Origin: Branchiostoma floridae
Lineage: Eukaryota > Chordata > Leptocardii > Amphioxiformes > Branchiostomatidae
Assembly: GCF_000003815.2 (NCBI RefSeq)
Contig: NC_049995.1
Span: forward strand, 16,728,525-16,768,399
Length of the DNA: 39,875 nt
Direction of reading: 5' to 3'
In this document: piece after piece, positions 21,840 through 38,278 of the stretch
Numbering within the stretch: the stretch's first letter is position 1
Layout of the letters: each line of letters starts with the position of its first letter
Notes under the pieces: model-generated
Databases searched by the model: none
Told to the model about the DNA's origin: nothing
What the model saw: only the letters and a program-made list of their open reading frames with translations
Translations under genes and position numbers: made by a program

Positions 21840-23801
21840 ACAAACGTTTATGCTTTAATATTTTAATGTTTCTACTGACAATAAGTAAAGCTGAAGTCCT
21901 TGTCCTGAATACGAATATCTCTATCATAATATATATGAATATAATAACTTAAACATTTTAGTGTCATTCAACAACAAAGTGTAGTTAAAGAAGTGCATAG
22001 AATTACTAGTATTATGGTTACTTTGAATCAAAATATGGTTAACTTTATTTTAGGAACAGTTAGATAATAGGAAAACCTGGAACCACTGGTAAAGAACAAA
22101 CTACAATGCAGTATTCTAAAAAAAAAACAGAAAAAGAATGATTAAACAGATAATACTGAGAAATAAAATATGATACTAACATATTTCATACACAAAGCAA
22201 CATGTTTGTATGCATAAAATTTCATCTTTGTAGATAACGATCAAAGTTAACAGTTACATTCTAGCTCTGCATGTAAACTTCACAAATCTCAAACAAAATC
22301 AACCATGTCATAGTACACTTGAAACTGCATCTGAATGAGTAAAAGTTAGCACCCTATTTAAAGACAGAGTTTTATGACCCGAATAGCTGGAAACCGTACC
22401 CTATGATTTGCAAATATTGTGAAAAAAAGTTTATTGCAAGTAAATAATAATATATTTCTGAATGATTGCAAGTTTAATTTTGCTATCTCTATATTTCCTA
22501 TATATGGCAAGTTCAAGTTATGGGAATATCAATAACAAAATTCTCATCCAATAATTCAGTAACTTGAACAAAAATTATCATTCAAACCATGTTCCTATCA
22601 GTTTCTTGCACAATTGTTTGAAAGCATGACACGAGAATATGTATCAACAACACTTTGACATATAACCTTGATTATAGTATTCTTACTATTATAATTATAT
22701 TCATGCACAATTTTCAGGAAAGTATGACAAAAGAATATGTGTCAACAGTGCTTTGACATATATTCTTTGTTATTGCATTCTTATTGTAGCAAAAATAGTT
22801 AAATCTATGCGAAAGCAGCTCAGTAACTTGAACGATTATTATCATTCAAACTGTGTTCCCTAACATTTCTTGCACTCTTATGGAAAGCATGCTACTTATA
22901 TACAGTCACATCTATTGTAGCAAAAATAGTCTGATTTATAGCAAAGCTGATCATAGACACTTCTGGGTCTGTTATTAGTGTATTGGTATTGATGTCTACC
23001 TTATTAGTGCAGCAATGCAGCAATCCGTTACATACATTACACATTGAAAAGGGTATCTCACTGATTTCTCTGCTTAGCACTGTATGTAAAGAGGAGTATT
23101 GCAGTTGAACATCTACTGTAGTGACTGCACAAAGTTGTGCGGCCCAAGAGCTGTAGAAACAGAGACAGGCACTGTCCTACGGTGCGGAGACTCTTGACTA
23201 CAGAAACAACATTGCATTGATCAATATTGCCAATATATAAGCCTTATACATTGTAGTGAAATATTGCAGTGACAATATATATATACTGTACAACTTTCTT
23301 GAAGCATTAGCTACCTAACATCTGCTGTAAAAATACATCTGTTTCCTTACAGTTAAAGGAGTTACCCATTGTAAACTTTAGTCTATTTAATACTGATTGG
23401 TCTGTTGAATGTACAGTCCCTAAGTGTATACACAGTACTAGCATATGATTCCATATTCTACCAGCTTGTCTGGTGTTTCTAAGTCACCTTTCTGAAGGTA
23501 AGAAACATTTACATTACAACTATATAGAAGACCTTTACATCAAACGAAGAGTCTTATCACGGCCTTCTTGATAATGTCCGGAACACCTTGAATGATATCT
23601 GAAGTGTGCACACCTTGGGGACTGCTCATACTGCATTGGTATAGTTCTTAAGACATTTGATATAACAGCCCCAGTTGTTACTTATCATGTGTGGTCACAC
23701 CCCAGTGTGGGTTTTCATGTGACTCAGTCGGAAAGGCAGACCTCGGACGTAGTTGTAGTTGCTGGTGCTACACATGTCAAGTCAACTCTGCCATCTATCG
23801 A
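21840..23801 (-). other. Probable 3' untranslated region of the zinc-finger gene
   Basis: AT-rich DNA follows the stop codon at 23802 in transcript direction without any gene-like frame. Candidate AATAAA signals on the minus strand lie near 22028-22035 and 22428-22435. Within 22550-22880 there are local direct repeats: CAGTAACTTGAAC near 22557 and 22822, and GAATATGTGTCAACA with CTTTGACATAT near 22637 and 22734. The true transcript end cannot be fixed from sequence. Confidence 0.4.
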
Positions 23802-26800
23802 TCAAGGGACTGTCAATCTTCGAGTTGAAGCCTTAGAATCTGAAGCCTGTTTTCCAGAGTTGGACGCATTGCTGTCGCTGTTACCAGTCTGTGGTTTCTC
23901 CTCAGTGTGAGTCTTTACATGAAGCAACATGCTCACTTTTAGTGCTGTGGCATAGTCACACTGTTTACAGTTGTACAGAGTGCTGTGTTTGGAGAAGTCT
24001 ACGGTGTACATAAGTTTGTACGACGGAGACTTTGGAGGCAAAACTTTGGTTGCTTTTTTGTATGACTGAGACTTCGAGGGCGATAACTTACTTTTGCTCA
24101 CATGTTTGTCGTTTTGGGGCTTACGCAATTCGTGCACTTTTTGGATGTGGGCTGAGAGAGTAAATTCGTAGTTCGTCTTGAAGTCGCATTCCTCGCAAGC
24201 GAATCGCTTCGTTTCGCTGTGCTTGAACATGTGCATCTCCCACTTTGACCTTTCCGAGGTCGCGAACGAGCACTGTCCGCAGAGATACCGCTTGGGGGAG
24301 GAAGCGGAGTGTTGGGCCAGATGTTGATCAAACTCCCGGACATGATTTGTAGCGTAAACACACTGCCCACACCTGTAAGGCTTGGACAAGTTAGTGGCAC
24401 TCGGTTTGATACGTCGCTTTCCTTTCTCCAAGCTATGTCTTGTTCGTCTGCAGGGTTCCTCTCCCGTGTCAATCTCATAGTTCATGGCTTCTTGTCTCCT
24501 TTCTTCAGCTTTCTCGGTCATAACACTACTCTTGTAAACTTTCTTCTTATATTTTGAAGATGTAGACTTCTGCCAGCTCTTGCCACTTTTATATTTTCTC
24601 TTACGATTTTGACTAGTTTGGTTGCTGCCGTGTGCTGCACTATGGATGTCCTCTTGTGACGTTGTAGCATCATTGTCAGTTTTCTGTTTGGCTCGGACAG
24701 CCATGTGACTAGTGGGCTGATGTCTGTGGTTTGTGTAAGCTGTTACATCGTCCCTCTTCTTGGCTTCCGCTGCCCTGTGAACTGCCATGTGTCGGGTGAG
24801 AACACCTTTGTGTTTGGTGCTGAACCCACACTGCTGACACTTCAGGGGGCCGTCGGCCGTGTGGCACTTCAAGTGAATTAGTAATTTAGACTTTGACATT
24901 GCGGCATACGGACACTTGTGACACTTGTGGGGTTTGTCGACACCGTGTCTGACTATGTGTCTTTTTAAATCAGATGTTAAGTCTGTGGCATAACCACACT
25001 CCTTACACATAAATCGTTTACTCCCGCTCCTCTGTTTACTGTTCGAATTTACAAAAAGGTGATATTGTGGTGACTGCTGACCCTTTTTGTCATGTGTGCC
25101 ATTTTGGTGCACTTCCATCTTTAGAGTTGTGACATTGCTGAGTTTGTTCCTAGCGTGCATCTTCCTTCGTTTAGGTTCGTTGTTTGTCTGAGATTCACTT
25201 CGATCAACAACTAGTTGTTCCTCTGCTTGTGGAGGGCTATGTCCACCCTCTTGTGCTGTTGAACTTGAACTTGTAACATTGACACTCTTCTTGGCTTCCT
25301 CTGCCCTATGTACTGCCATATGTCGAGTCAGAACACCTTTACGTTTTGTGCTGAACCCGCACTGTACACATTTCAGTGGATCTTTGGCAGTGTGCCGCTT
25401 CATGTGACGGCGTAAGTTCAACTTTTCAATGGCGGCATAGGAACACTGGTCACACTTGTAGGGCCTCTCACCACCATGTCTCAACTGGTGTCTTTTTAAA
25501 TCAGCTTTATACGCTGTGGAGTAACTGCACTCCTTACACTGAAATGGTTTCCTCCTACTTGTCTCTATGCTGTTCGAAGTCCCCAACAAGTGATCTTGCT
25601 GTGACTGCTTATCTTCTGTGTTCTCTGTAGTACCGTTTGGGCTTGCTTCCAACTTTAGAGTGTTCATTGCCTTGCTGAACTTCTTCCTAGCATGTGTCTT
25701 CCTACGTTTTGGAGGAGGGCTACTGTTTGTCTCAGGTTCACTTGGATCACTGCATGCTTGTTGATTCACAACTTGTGGAGAGCTAGTTCCATCGTCTTGT
25801 GCTGTTGAGCTTGCTAAATTGTCCCTCTTGCCTGTTTTCTTTCCCCGGTGGACATGTGGTGACTGTTTACCTTCTGTGTCCTCTGTACCATCTTTGCTCG
25901 CTTCCAACTTCGCAGTGGTCATAGCATTGCTGAATTTCTTCTTAGCATGTGTCTTCCTAAGTCTTGCAAGAGGAGGGTTGCTGTCTGTCTCTGATTCACT
26001 TGGATCAATGAGTACTTGTTTCACAACTTGTGGAGAGCTAGGTCCATCGTCTTGTGCTGTTGAACTTGTTAAATTGTTTCTCTTGCCTGCTTTCTTGTCC
26101 CGGTGGAGTGCCATGTGCCTTGCGAGAACGTTTCTACTTTTTGCGCTGAATCCGCACTGCACACATTTCAGTGGGCCGTCAGAAGTGTGCCGTTCTATGT
26201 GACGGAGTAAGGTCAACTTTTCAATTGCAGCATACGGACACTTGTCACACTTGTAGGGTCTTTCCCCACCATGTCTCAACTGGTGTCTTTTTAAATCACC
26301 TTTATATGCTGTAGAGTAACCGCACTCCTTACACTGAAATGGTTTACTCTCACTCCTTTGTTTGCTGTTGTTCGAAGTTCCTAAAAAGCGATCTTGTGGT
26401 GACTTTTTACCTTCTGCGTTCTCCATGTCATCTTGGTTCGCTTCCGACTTCACAGTGGTGACATTGTTGGGCGTCTCAACTTTACTCTTAGTCTGCGTCT
26501 TCCTACGCTTTGAAGGAGGGGGTTCGTTGCCTGTTTCTGACGCACTTAGATCACTGACTAGATGTTCTACTGCCACTGCAGAGTTATATGCTACTTCCTG
26601 TGCAGCTGAAGTTGCACCACTCTTGTCAGCTTTCTCTCTCCTATGTACTGCCATGTGCCTGCCGAGAATGTTTCCATGTTTTGTGTTAAATCCACACTGC
26701 TGACACGTAAGAGGGCTGTTTGTGGCATGGCATTTCATGTGGATGAGCAAGTTCGACTTTCGAATGGTGGCATAGCTGCACTGGTCACACTTGTGAGGTT

Positions 26801-28205
26801 TCTCCCCACTGTGTGTCAGCGTGTGTCTTTTGAGAGTTTGTTTATGCGGTGAGGAATAGCTGCACTCCTTACACTTAAACCATTTATTCCCTTTCCTGTG
26901 TTTGCTGCTCAAAGTCCCCAACAAGTGATCTTGCAGCAACTGTTTATCTTCTGTGTTGTGTGTACTGTCTTGGCTTGCTTTCTTCCTAAACCTAGCATGT
27001 GTCTTTCTAAGTCTTGCAGGAGGTTTGCTGGTTGTCTGGGACTCACATAGATCACTGAATAGTTGTTGTTCTCCTGCTGACGAAGTGCTAGGTCCATCTT
27101 CTTGTGTTGTAACATTGTCACTCGTGCCTGCATCCGTTTCTGTATGGCCAGCTATGTGTCGGTCAAGAATAATCCTGCGTCTTGTGCTAAATCCACACTG
27201 TCTGCATTTCAGCGGGGAGTTGGCAGGGTGGCACTTCATATGCACACGCAAGTGAGCCTGTCGAATCGTCGCATAGCTGCATTGCTCACACTTGTAGGGC
27301 CTGTCACCGCCGTGTAAGAGCATGTGTTTCGTTAAAGTATGTTTGTATGCTGTGGAAAACCCACACTCCCTACATCTAAACCGTTTGGGCTTCTTTCGTG
27401 GCCTTGGAACATCATCGTCCAAGAACAAAAGATCCGCTCCGTTGTCTGTACCATCCGCCTGGCTCACTTCAGTTCTCGCCTCCATGGCTCCGGTGAACCT
27501 AACTCTCTTTTTAGTCCGTGTTCTTAGACGTGATTTACACTTGTTTTCTTGGGTTTTCTCTGGTTCACTTTTGACTATTGTCTCTTTGCTGGCATTGTGT
27601 TCATCTACTGGAGGTGTCGCGTTTGTAGCATTTTCATCTTCCTTTTTATTGCGACCTGACATGTATTTTGTGATAACTTGCTGGTAACTTGTTGAAGGAC
27701 TAGACTTCTTGCTTGTCTCAAGTTCATTACCAAGATGTCCATCTGTAGGAGACGTAGCGTTGTGTTCCTCATTTTGAGAGGCTCCAACAGTGTCGTTCTT
27801 CGCGGCTTCTTTTTTCGTATGGACTGCCATGTGCTTGGTTAGAACATTTAGCTGGTTTGCGCTAAATCCACACTGCTTACACTTTAGAGGGCTGTCGGCA
27901 GCATGGTGTTTCACGTGAGCTAAAAACTGTTTCTTCCTGATGGCAGCGTAGTTGCACCGGTCACACTTGTAGGGCTTGTCACCGTGTCGTAGCATGTGCA
28001 CTTTGAGATTAGACCTAACAGCAGTGGAATAGCTACACACGCCACACTTGAATGGTTTGTACAGAGTCCTGTATTTATCTTTTATCACGTAACTGGGCTT
28101 GAGGCGTCGTCCCTTTCTGGTTTCTTTGCCATCTTGTGTGCCTGCGACACGGCCGGGTGTGGGGTCCTCAAATTGTGAAGACTCGGCACTTGGTTGGTTG
28201 TCCAT
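23802..28205 (-). CDS. C2H2 zinc-finger protein, 22 fingers, 1467 residues
   Basis: An uninterrupted coding exon of a probable nuclear, sequence-specific DNA-binding protein. Fingers of form C-x2-C-x12-H-x3/4-H occur as triplets at about residues 52-129, 276-354, 443-521, 623-701, 888-966, 1065-1143 and 1277-1358, plus a lone finger at 1411-1433. Triplets 2-6 are close copies: finger 1 KEC(G/S)YSTAY, finger 2 PYKCDxCxYA, finger 3 LKCxQCGFSxK, ended by HMAVHR. They are joined by acidic/serine-rich spacers with basic stretches such as PKRRKTHARKKF, plausible nuclear localisation signals. Finger linkers are mostly not TGEKP. The start is firm: the ATG follows a candidate splice acceptor by 16 bases, with an in-frame TAG between. 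The repeated spacer around residue 784 points to a lost triplet. No KRAB, BTB or SCAN domain is seen. I cannot name an orthologue; DNA target and partners are unknown. Confidence 0.93.
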   Translation of the reverse strand: MDNQPSAESSQFEDPTPGRVAGTQDGKETRKGRRLKPSYVIKDKYRTLYKPFKCGVCSYSTAVRSNLKVHMLRHGDKPYKCDRCNYAAIRKKQFLAHVKHHAADSPLKCKQCGFSANQLNVLTKHMAVHTKKEAAKNDTVGASQNEEHNATSPTDGHLGNELETSKKSSPSTSYQQVITKYMSGRNKKEDENATNATPPVDEHNASKETIVKSEPEKTQENKCKSRLRTRTKKRVRFTGAMEARTEVSQADGTDNGADLLFLDDDVPRPRKKPKRFRCRECGFSTAYKHTLTKHMLLHGGDRPYKCEQCSYATIRQAHLRVHMKCHPANSPLKCRQCGFSTRRRIILDRHIAGHTETDAGTSDNVTTQEDGPSTSSAGEQQLFSDLCESQTTSKPPARLRKTHARFRKKASQDSTHNTEDKQLLQDHLLGTLSSKHRKGNKWFKCKECSYSSPHKQTLKRHTLTHSGEKPHKCDQCSYATIRKSNLLIHMKCHATNSPLTCQQCGFNTKHGNILGRHMAVHRREKADKSGATSAAQEVAYNSAVAVEHLVSDLSASETGNEPPPSKRRKTQTKSKVETPNNVTTVKSEANQDDMENAEGKKSPQDRFLGTSNNSKQRSESKPFQCKECGYSTAYKGDLKRHQLRHGGERPYKCDKCPYAAIEKLTLLRHIERHTSDGPLKCVQCGFSAKSRNVLARHMALHRDKKAGKRNNLTSSTAQDDGPSSPQVVKQVLIDPSESETDSNPPLARLRKTHAKKKFSNAMTTAKLEASKDGTEDTEGKQSPHVHRGKKTGKRDNLASSTAQDDGTSSPQVVNQQACSDPSEPETNSSPPPKRRKTHARKKFSKAMNTLKLEASPNGTTENTEDKQSQQDHLLGTSNSIETSRRKPFQCKECSYSTAYKADLKRHQLRHGGERPYKCDQCSYAAIEKLNLRRHMKRHTAKDPLKCVQCGFSTKRKGVLTRHMAVHRAEEAKKSVNVTSSSSTAQEGGHSPPQAEEQLVVDRSESQTNNEPKRRKMHARNKLSNVTTLKMEVHQNGTHDKKGQQSPQYHLFVNSNSKQRSGSKRFMCKECGYATDLTSDLKRHIVRHGVDKPHKCHKCPYAAMSKSKLLIHLKCHTADGPLKCQQCGFSTKHKGVLTRHMAVHRAAEAKKRDDVTAYTNHRHQPTSHMAVRAKQKTDNDATTSQEDIHSAAHGSNQTSQNRKRKYKSGKSWQKSTSSKYKKKVYKSSVMTEKAEERRQEAMNYEIDTGEEPCRRTRHSLEKGKRRIKPSATNLSKPYRCGQCVYATNHVREFDQHLAQHSASSPKRYLCGQCSFATSERSKWEMHMFKHSETKRFACEECDFKTNYEFTLSAHIQKVHELRKPQNDKHVSKSKLSPSKSQSYKKATKVLPPKSPSYKLMYTVDFSKHSTLYNCKQCDYATALKVSMLLHVKTHTEEKPQTGNSDSNASNSGKQASDSKASTRRLTVP

Positions 28206-28224
28206 GTTGTCCGCCTAGCTTCCT
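28206..28224 (-). other. 5' UTR end and splice acceptor of zinc-finger gene
   Basis: On the minus strand a T-rich tract ending TTTTTTTGCAG precedes GAAGCTAGGCGGACAACATG. The exon therefore probably starts at 28222, with at least one upstream non-coding exon. The TAG in this leader is in frame with the ATG, so no coding extension upstream is possible without further splicing. Confidence 0.7.
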
Positions 28225-30060
28225 GCAAAAAAAGAAATTAACAACAATGTGTACTATTAAAAAAAAAAAAAAAACTATTCATAACGAAGTACTACTATTA
28301 CACTAATTTATTCTGGAATACTAGATTCCCTAGTAAGTGCCCTAGTACAGAAATATTCCCATATACTGTACATGTATGACACATGTAGTGATGTACAGTA
28401 AAACCTGTCTATAACAGCCACTCAATGGATTGACAAAATGTGACCACTGTAGACCTGGTGGCCACTGTAGAGACAATCCTGATTAATTGACTACAAGCAA
28501 TACGTTACACATGATTTCAGTACCCACTGATCTTTCTCACCAAGTAACATTGTCTTGATGGTCACAAAATTCAACTGACCCTGCCAAAGTCAAATCTACC
28601 CATAGTGATAACTGATTGATATTGCCATGCGCAATATTGGTAAATTCGTCAACAAAGACTTGTACTTTAACATTAAAGGCACGCATACCTTCCACTACCG
28701 TCAAATTGATCCTGTCGAGAACTCCAAATCCTAGTAAACTACGATTTAATTTTAAACTCGGTGCAGGGTGACACATGGACGCTGTATGCTCACAGTATTG
28801 TCAGTAGGCAGTCAGTGTCTCTGTATCTATGGGACTGGAAATCGTGTGGCCGTGGCCGTTCAAGTGGCAAATTCAACAAAACGTAGAGTGGCTTCAGTTG
28901 AATTCAATCTTTACTAGTACCTTGTTTTCTCCCTTTGATATGATTGTTCAGTGGGATATGTCTCAAAAAGAATATGACACTTCTTTATAATTGTATTGGA
29001 TCTCCCCTTCTCTGTGTTTGCGTAAAGACATTCCTCACCTGTCACAGTGAAATTTCCCTTTTCTTCTGAACAATTATGCAAGAAACGGGCCGTCATTCAA
29101 TGACACTTCTAATTTCTGTGCAAGTCATTTGCATATGAATGACGGAAAAAAAAACATGTCCCAACAGATACTAAGCAATATAATTTGCGTTGGGTTTAAA
29201 CTTCAAGTCAGCTATATTCTAGAACAGTTGATAAACTACACACGTATGCATGCCACACGTATTTAAGTAAGGATAATTTTTGGTTACAGGTTTAACACTA
29301 CAGCTCATTTCAACCCAATTTTTGAAATCCTTACGTCATACTCGAATAATTTCAATATTCCTGATTTTTTGGTTTAAATTATATCTACACATTGCGCTGC
29401 CATTCTGATCAAATAGGAAACTCATTTTCATATCATAACGACAGGAAAAGAAGCATGCAGCAAACAGGAAATTTATAATTTTTTGCGCCCCCCTCCCCAA
29501 GCCAAGCCGAATAAAAATCCACGTCATCCAGCGATTTTCATCAGAGTTGATCCGAAAACAAGGCACTTCCTCAACGAAATATGTAAAACACACATACCAG
29601 CGATCACTGAACGAAATCAAAGCACTCGTAGTGCCTTTTTTCCAGTCAAAAGTTGTTACTTTTTCTGTCAGTGTCCCCGTGCAAGTTCCGCAAGTAAAAA
29701 GGTCTCGCTCTGAAGTTTGGAACCTCAGGTCAATCCATTTCCCAGTGTGGGGGCCGACTTTTTACTGATTTGCGGGTAAAATAAGATAGAGGGCAAATGT
29801 ACGTTTCAGTGTGGGGCATTCGCTCTTGCTATTACGATGACGCAATGCACGTGTGCTTTTGGAAAATTTAAAGGGTACAAAATGTAGTTTCATATTACGG
29901 TTTTCGTGAATGGGACTGAACCATTTTAGACAGTGGGGGGCACATTTTTTGCCTTTTCTAAGATTACAAACATTTTGGATATTCACAAAGATGTTTATAC
30001 TTATCTTTGGTGTCAACAGTAAACGCTGTTGTGTCTTTGTGCAAAAGTTAACAAACAGGC
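28225..30060. other. Intron/upstream region of zinc-finger gene; no gene recognised
   Basis: This should hold the 5' intron and perhaps the first exon and promoter of the zinc-finger gene, but I cannot place them. AGTAAAACCTGTCTATAAC at 28400 with GGCCACTGTAGAGAC looks like a dispersed repeat piece. ATTTGCATAT at 29126 contains an octamer-like ATTTGCAT core; alone it is weak evidence of a promoter. Confidence 0.35.
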
Positions 30061-30063
30061 ATT

Positions 30064-30435
30064 GTGGACATACATGTAGCGGAGAGGTCTCGAGTTCGAA
30101 TCCGGCTGCCGTGTCACCGATCTTGTGCCCTTGGGACAGGCACTTCACATGACTTTCCTCACTTTACTCAGGTGAAAACAGCGTACCTAGGTTCGGCTAG
30201 GACGTTAAATGGAGGTCCCGTGTCTGGGGAGAGCCATACCCAAGGCACGTTAAAGAACCCCCACACGTGCCATGGTGCGTTGGAACAAACAATTCTGTCT
30301 AGAGTTTCACTACAAATCACCCGGACGGTGGCCTGTAAAAATCCTGGTTGGGCTGTTTTTCACTCCTGGCACCATATGGACAGTGGGGACTCACCGTGGT
30401 TTGGCTACCATCCTAGGAAGTTACCTCACTGACTG
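30064..30435 (+). mobile_element. tRNA-derived SINE, conserved-domain type
   Basis: A B-box-like GAGTTCGAATCC at 30090 is followed by GGCTGCCGTGTCACCGATCT, TTGTGCCCTTGGGACAGGCA, CACATGACTTTCCTCACTTT, CTAGGACGTTAAATGGAGGT, CCCGTGTCTGGGG and GTTAAAGAACCCCCACACGT. This order matches the minus-strand SINE at 11985-12275. The A-box end is degraded, so the 5' boundary is approximate. The ORF across it is not a gene. Confidence 0.75.
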
Positions 30436-30712
30436 AAAAGTCTAATTCTTAAAGCACCAAATTTTCTGCATATGTTGCCCAGGAATGTCTCAAGAAAACA
30501 TACCCTTCTTGTGTTGAACCCTGTTGTTGCGTTCCTGATAGTCAGTAGACTTGGATTGGCCAGACTACATCATTCACTACAATCTATTATAGAAATTGCT
30601 AAACTTTCTTTCCAACACTGAATTGATATACTTACCCTTTAAATCTCACTACCATCTGTTGTCTTCTTTTACAGTGCAGAAACTCCCAATCTTTGCAACC
30701 TTACTGCAGACA

Positions 30713-30817
30713 CATACACATTAAAACAGTCACACACACACACACACACTTATGCATACAGATGCACATGCATACATACAGGCACGTGCACAGACATACA
30801 CATACACACACACGAAG

Positions 30818-30851
<34 letters not shown>

Positions 30852-30905
30852 CATACAAACACACACACACACACTTATGCATACACACACAAACATACAC
30901 ACAGA
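30713..30905. repeat. CA/GT microsatellite, interrupted
   Basis: CA runs at about 30731-30748 and 30822-30848, with imperfect CATACA/CACACA units between and after. Frames of His/Thr or Val/Cys repeats over it are artefacts. Confidence 0.95.
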
Positions 30906-31428
30906 AGCATAAATCTTCCAACTAAAGACAAAACTGCATGTAGGTGATTGACTGGTATCAAGATTTATTCTGTTCTTATTAAAACAAGCTGGACACTGGA
31001 ACCCTTCGCCAAACAGTAGTGGGTTTTACCCCTTGTCAATGGGCAAGTGTGGTATAAAGTATTACAACCATAGAGAACAATTAAGGAGTCATCAGAGAAG
31101 ACAAGAGTGCAACCCATTTCAGACATTAAGAGAAGATCAGAGTGACAAATACATTGTCATACACAGACTGAAATACCAAATAAAATCATACATCCAAAAA
31201 GAGTTCTACTTGTACATTTCCATGTGTGTTAATGTTTTGATTTAATAGCAGGATATTACTGTACTAACAATAAGCTTTACGTCATCATTGATTGATACAT
31301 TTTTGTAAATGTTTCTTATTCAAGCAGATATTTGCGGCTGAAATATCTATCCATACTGTGATATGGAAGTTATGATATACCACAATTGTTCGTGATGTTA
31401 AAAGTGATTTCATTTCTGATAATATTGC

Positions 31429-31434
31429 TTTATT
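31429..31434 (-). terminator. Candidate polyadenylation signal for STT3A
   Basis: AATAAA on the minus strand about 540 bp after the STT3A stop codon. Another AATAAA lies near 30964. Which is used is unknown. Confidence 0.3.
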
Positions 31435-31544
31435 GGCGTAGTATCAAAATCTGTCTACATAGTTTCATATCTATTGTGTCTTGATACCTTTGTATGCAAA
31501 ATTGAAGGCTTTAGCAATCCAGTGCTTTGTATATCAAGTATTGT

Positions 31545-31926
31545 AGTACAAAACTAAACGTTCTTCCAACACAAAGGTACACACGGAATAAATTTCCAAT
31601 GACCACTGTCGCCTTCTTCAGGATCAATACTGATGACCAATCACTATTGGTCATTTATCTCCAAGCAGATCCTACAATGGCATAAGATAGTACCAAACTG
31701 GCCAAGGAGTGTAGTCAGCCAAGAGGTGGACATTTGCCATGTAGCCAAACACACTCCTAAGCCGGCTTCACTCCTCTGCCAGCTTTTGACACTATCATAT
31801 ACTACTGTAAGATCTGCTTGGAGATTAATTGGTCATCAGTATTGATCCCAAAGAACAGTCGACAGTGGTCGTTGAAAATCTGACCCGTGAGTATTTTTGT
31901 GTTGGAAGAAAGTTTAGCATTGTACT
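31545..31926. mobile_element. 382-bp foldback MITE in the STT3A 3' flank
   Basis: The left arm AGTACAAAACTAAACGTTCT continues with TCCAACACAAAGG, CAATGACCACTGTCG, GATCAATACTGATGACCA and ATCTCCAAGCAGATC. The right arm (31800-31926) is its inverse, with the same blocks in mirrored order. Arms are about 125 bp with indels. The element ends only about 44 bp past the STT3A stop codon, so it probably lies in the 3' untranslated region. The same arm sequence occurs at 20175-20292. Confidence 0.75.
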
Positions 31927-31969
31927 GCGATCACTACCAACACAGATGATATATAAAGTATGTTAGAGA

Positions 31970-38237
<6,268 letters not shown>

Positions 38238-38278
38238 CTGGAGAAACATGGTTCAAACAGTTATATCATAGTCAAACA

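Noticed and set aside
24098-27787. Many ORFs of 60-127 codons on both strands inside the zinc-finger exon
   Set aside because: Shadows of the 1467-codon minus-strand frame; they recur because the modules repeat.
28537-28776. 79-codon minus-strand ORF upstream of the zinc-finger gene
   Set aside because: No recognised motif, no splice context, and length is within chance expectation for this AT-rich DNA.
29126-29136. Octamer motif as the zinc-finger gene promoter
   Set aside because: A single ATTTGCAT core without initiator, TATA or transcript evidence is expected by chance in this much DNA.
30064-30160. Possible tRNA gene from the B-box-like GTTCGAATCC
   Set aside because: No acceptor stem, no clear anticodon arm, and the SINE body follows at once.
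30690-30947. His/Thr-rich and Val/Cys-rich ORFs
   Set aside because: CA/GT microsatellite artefact.
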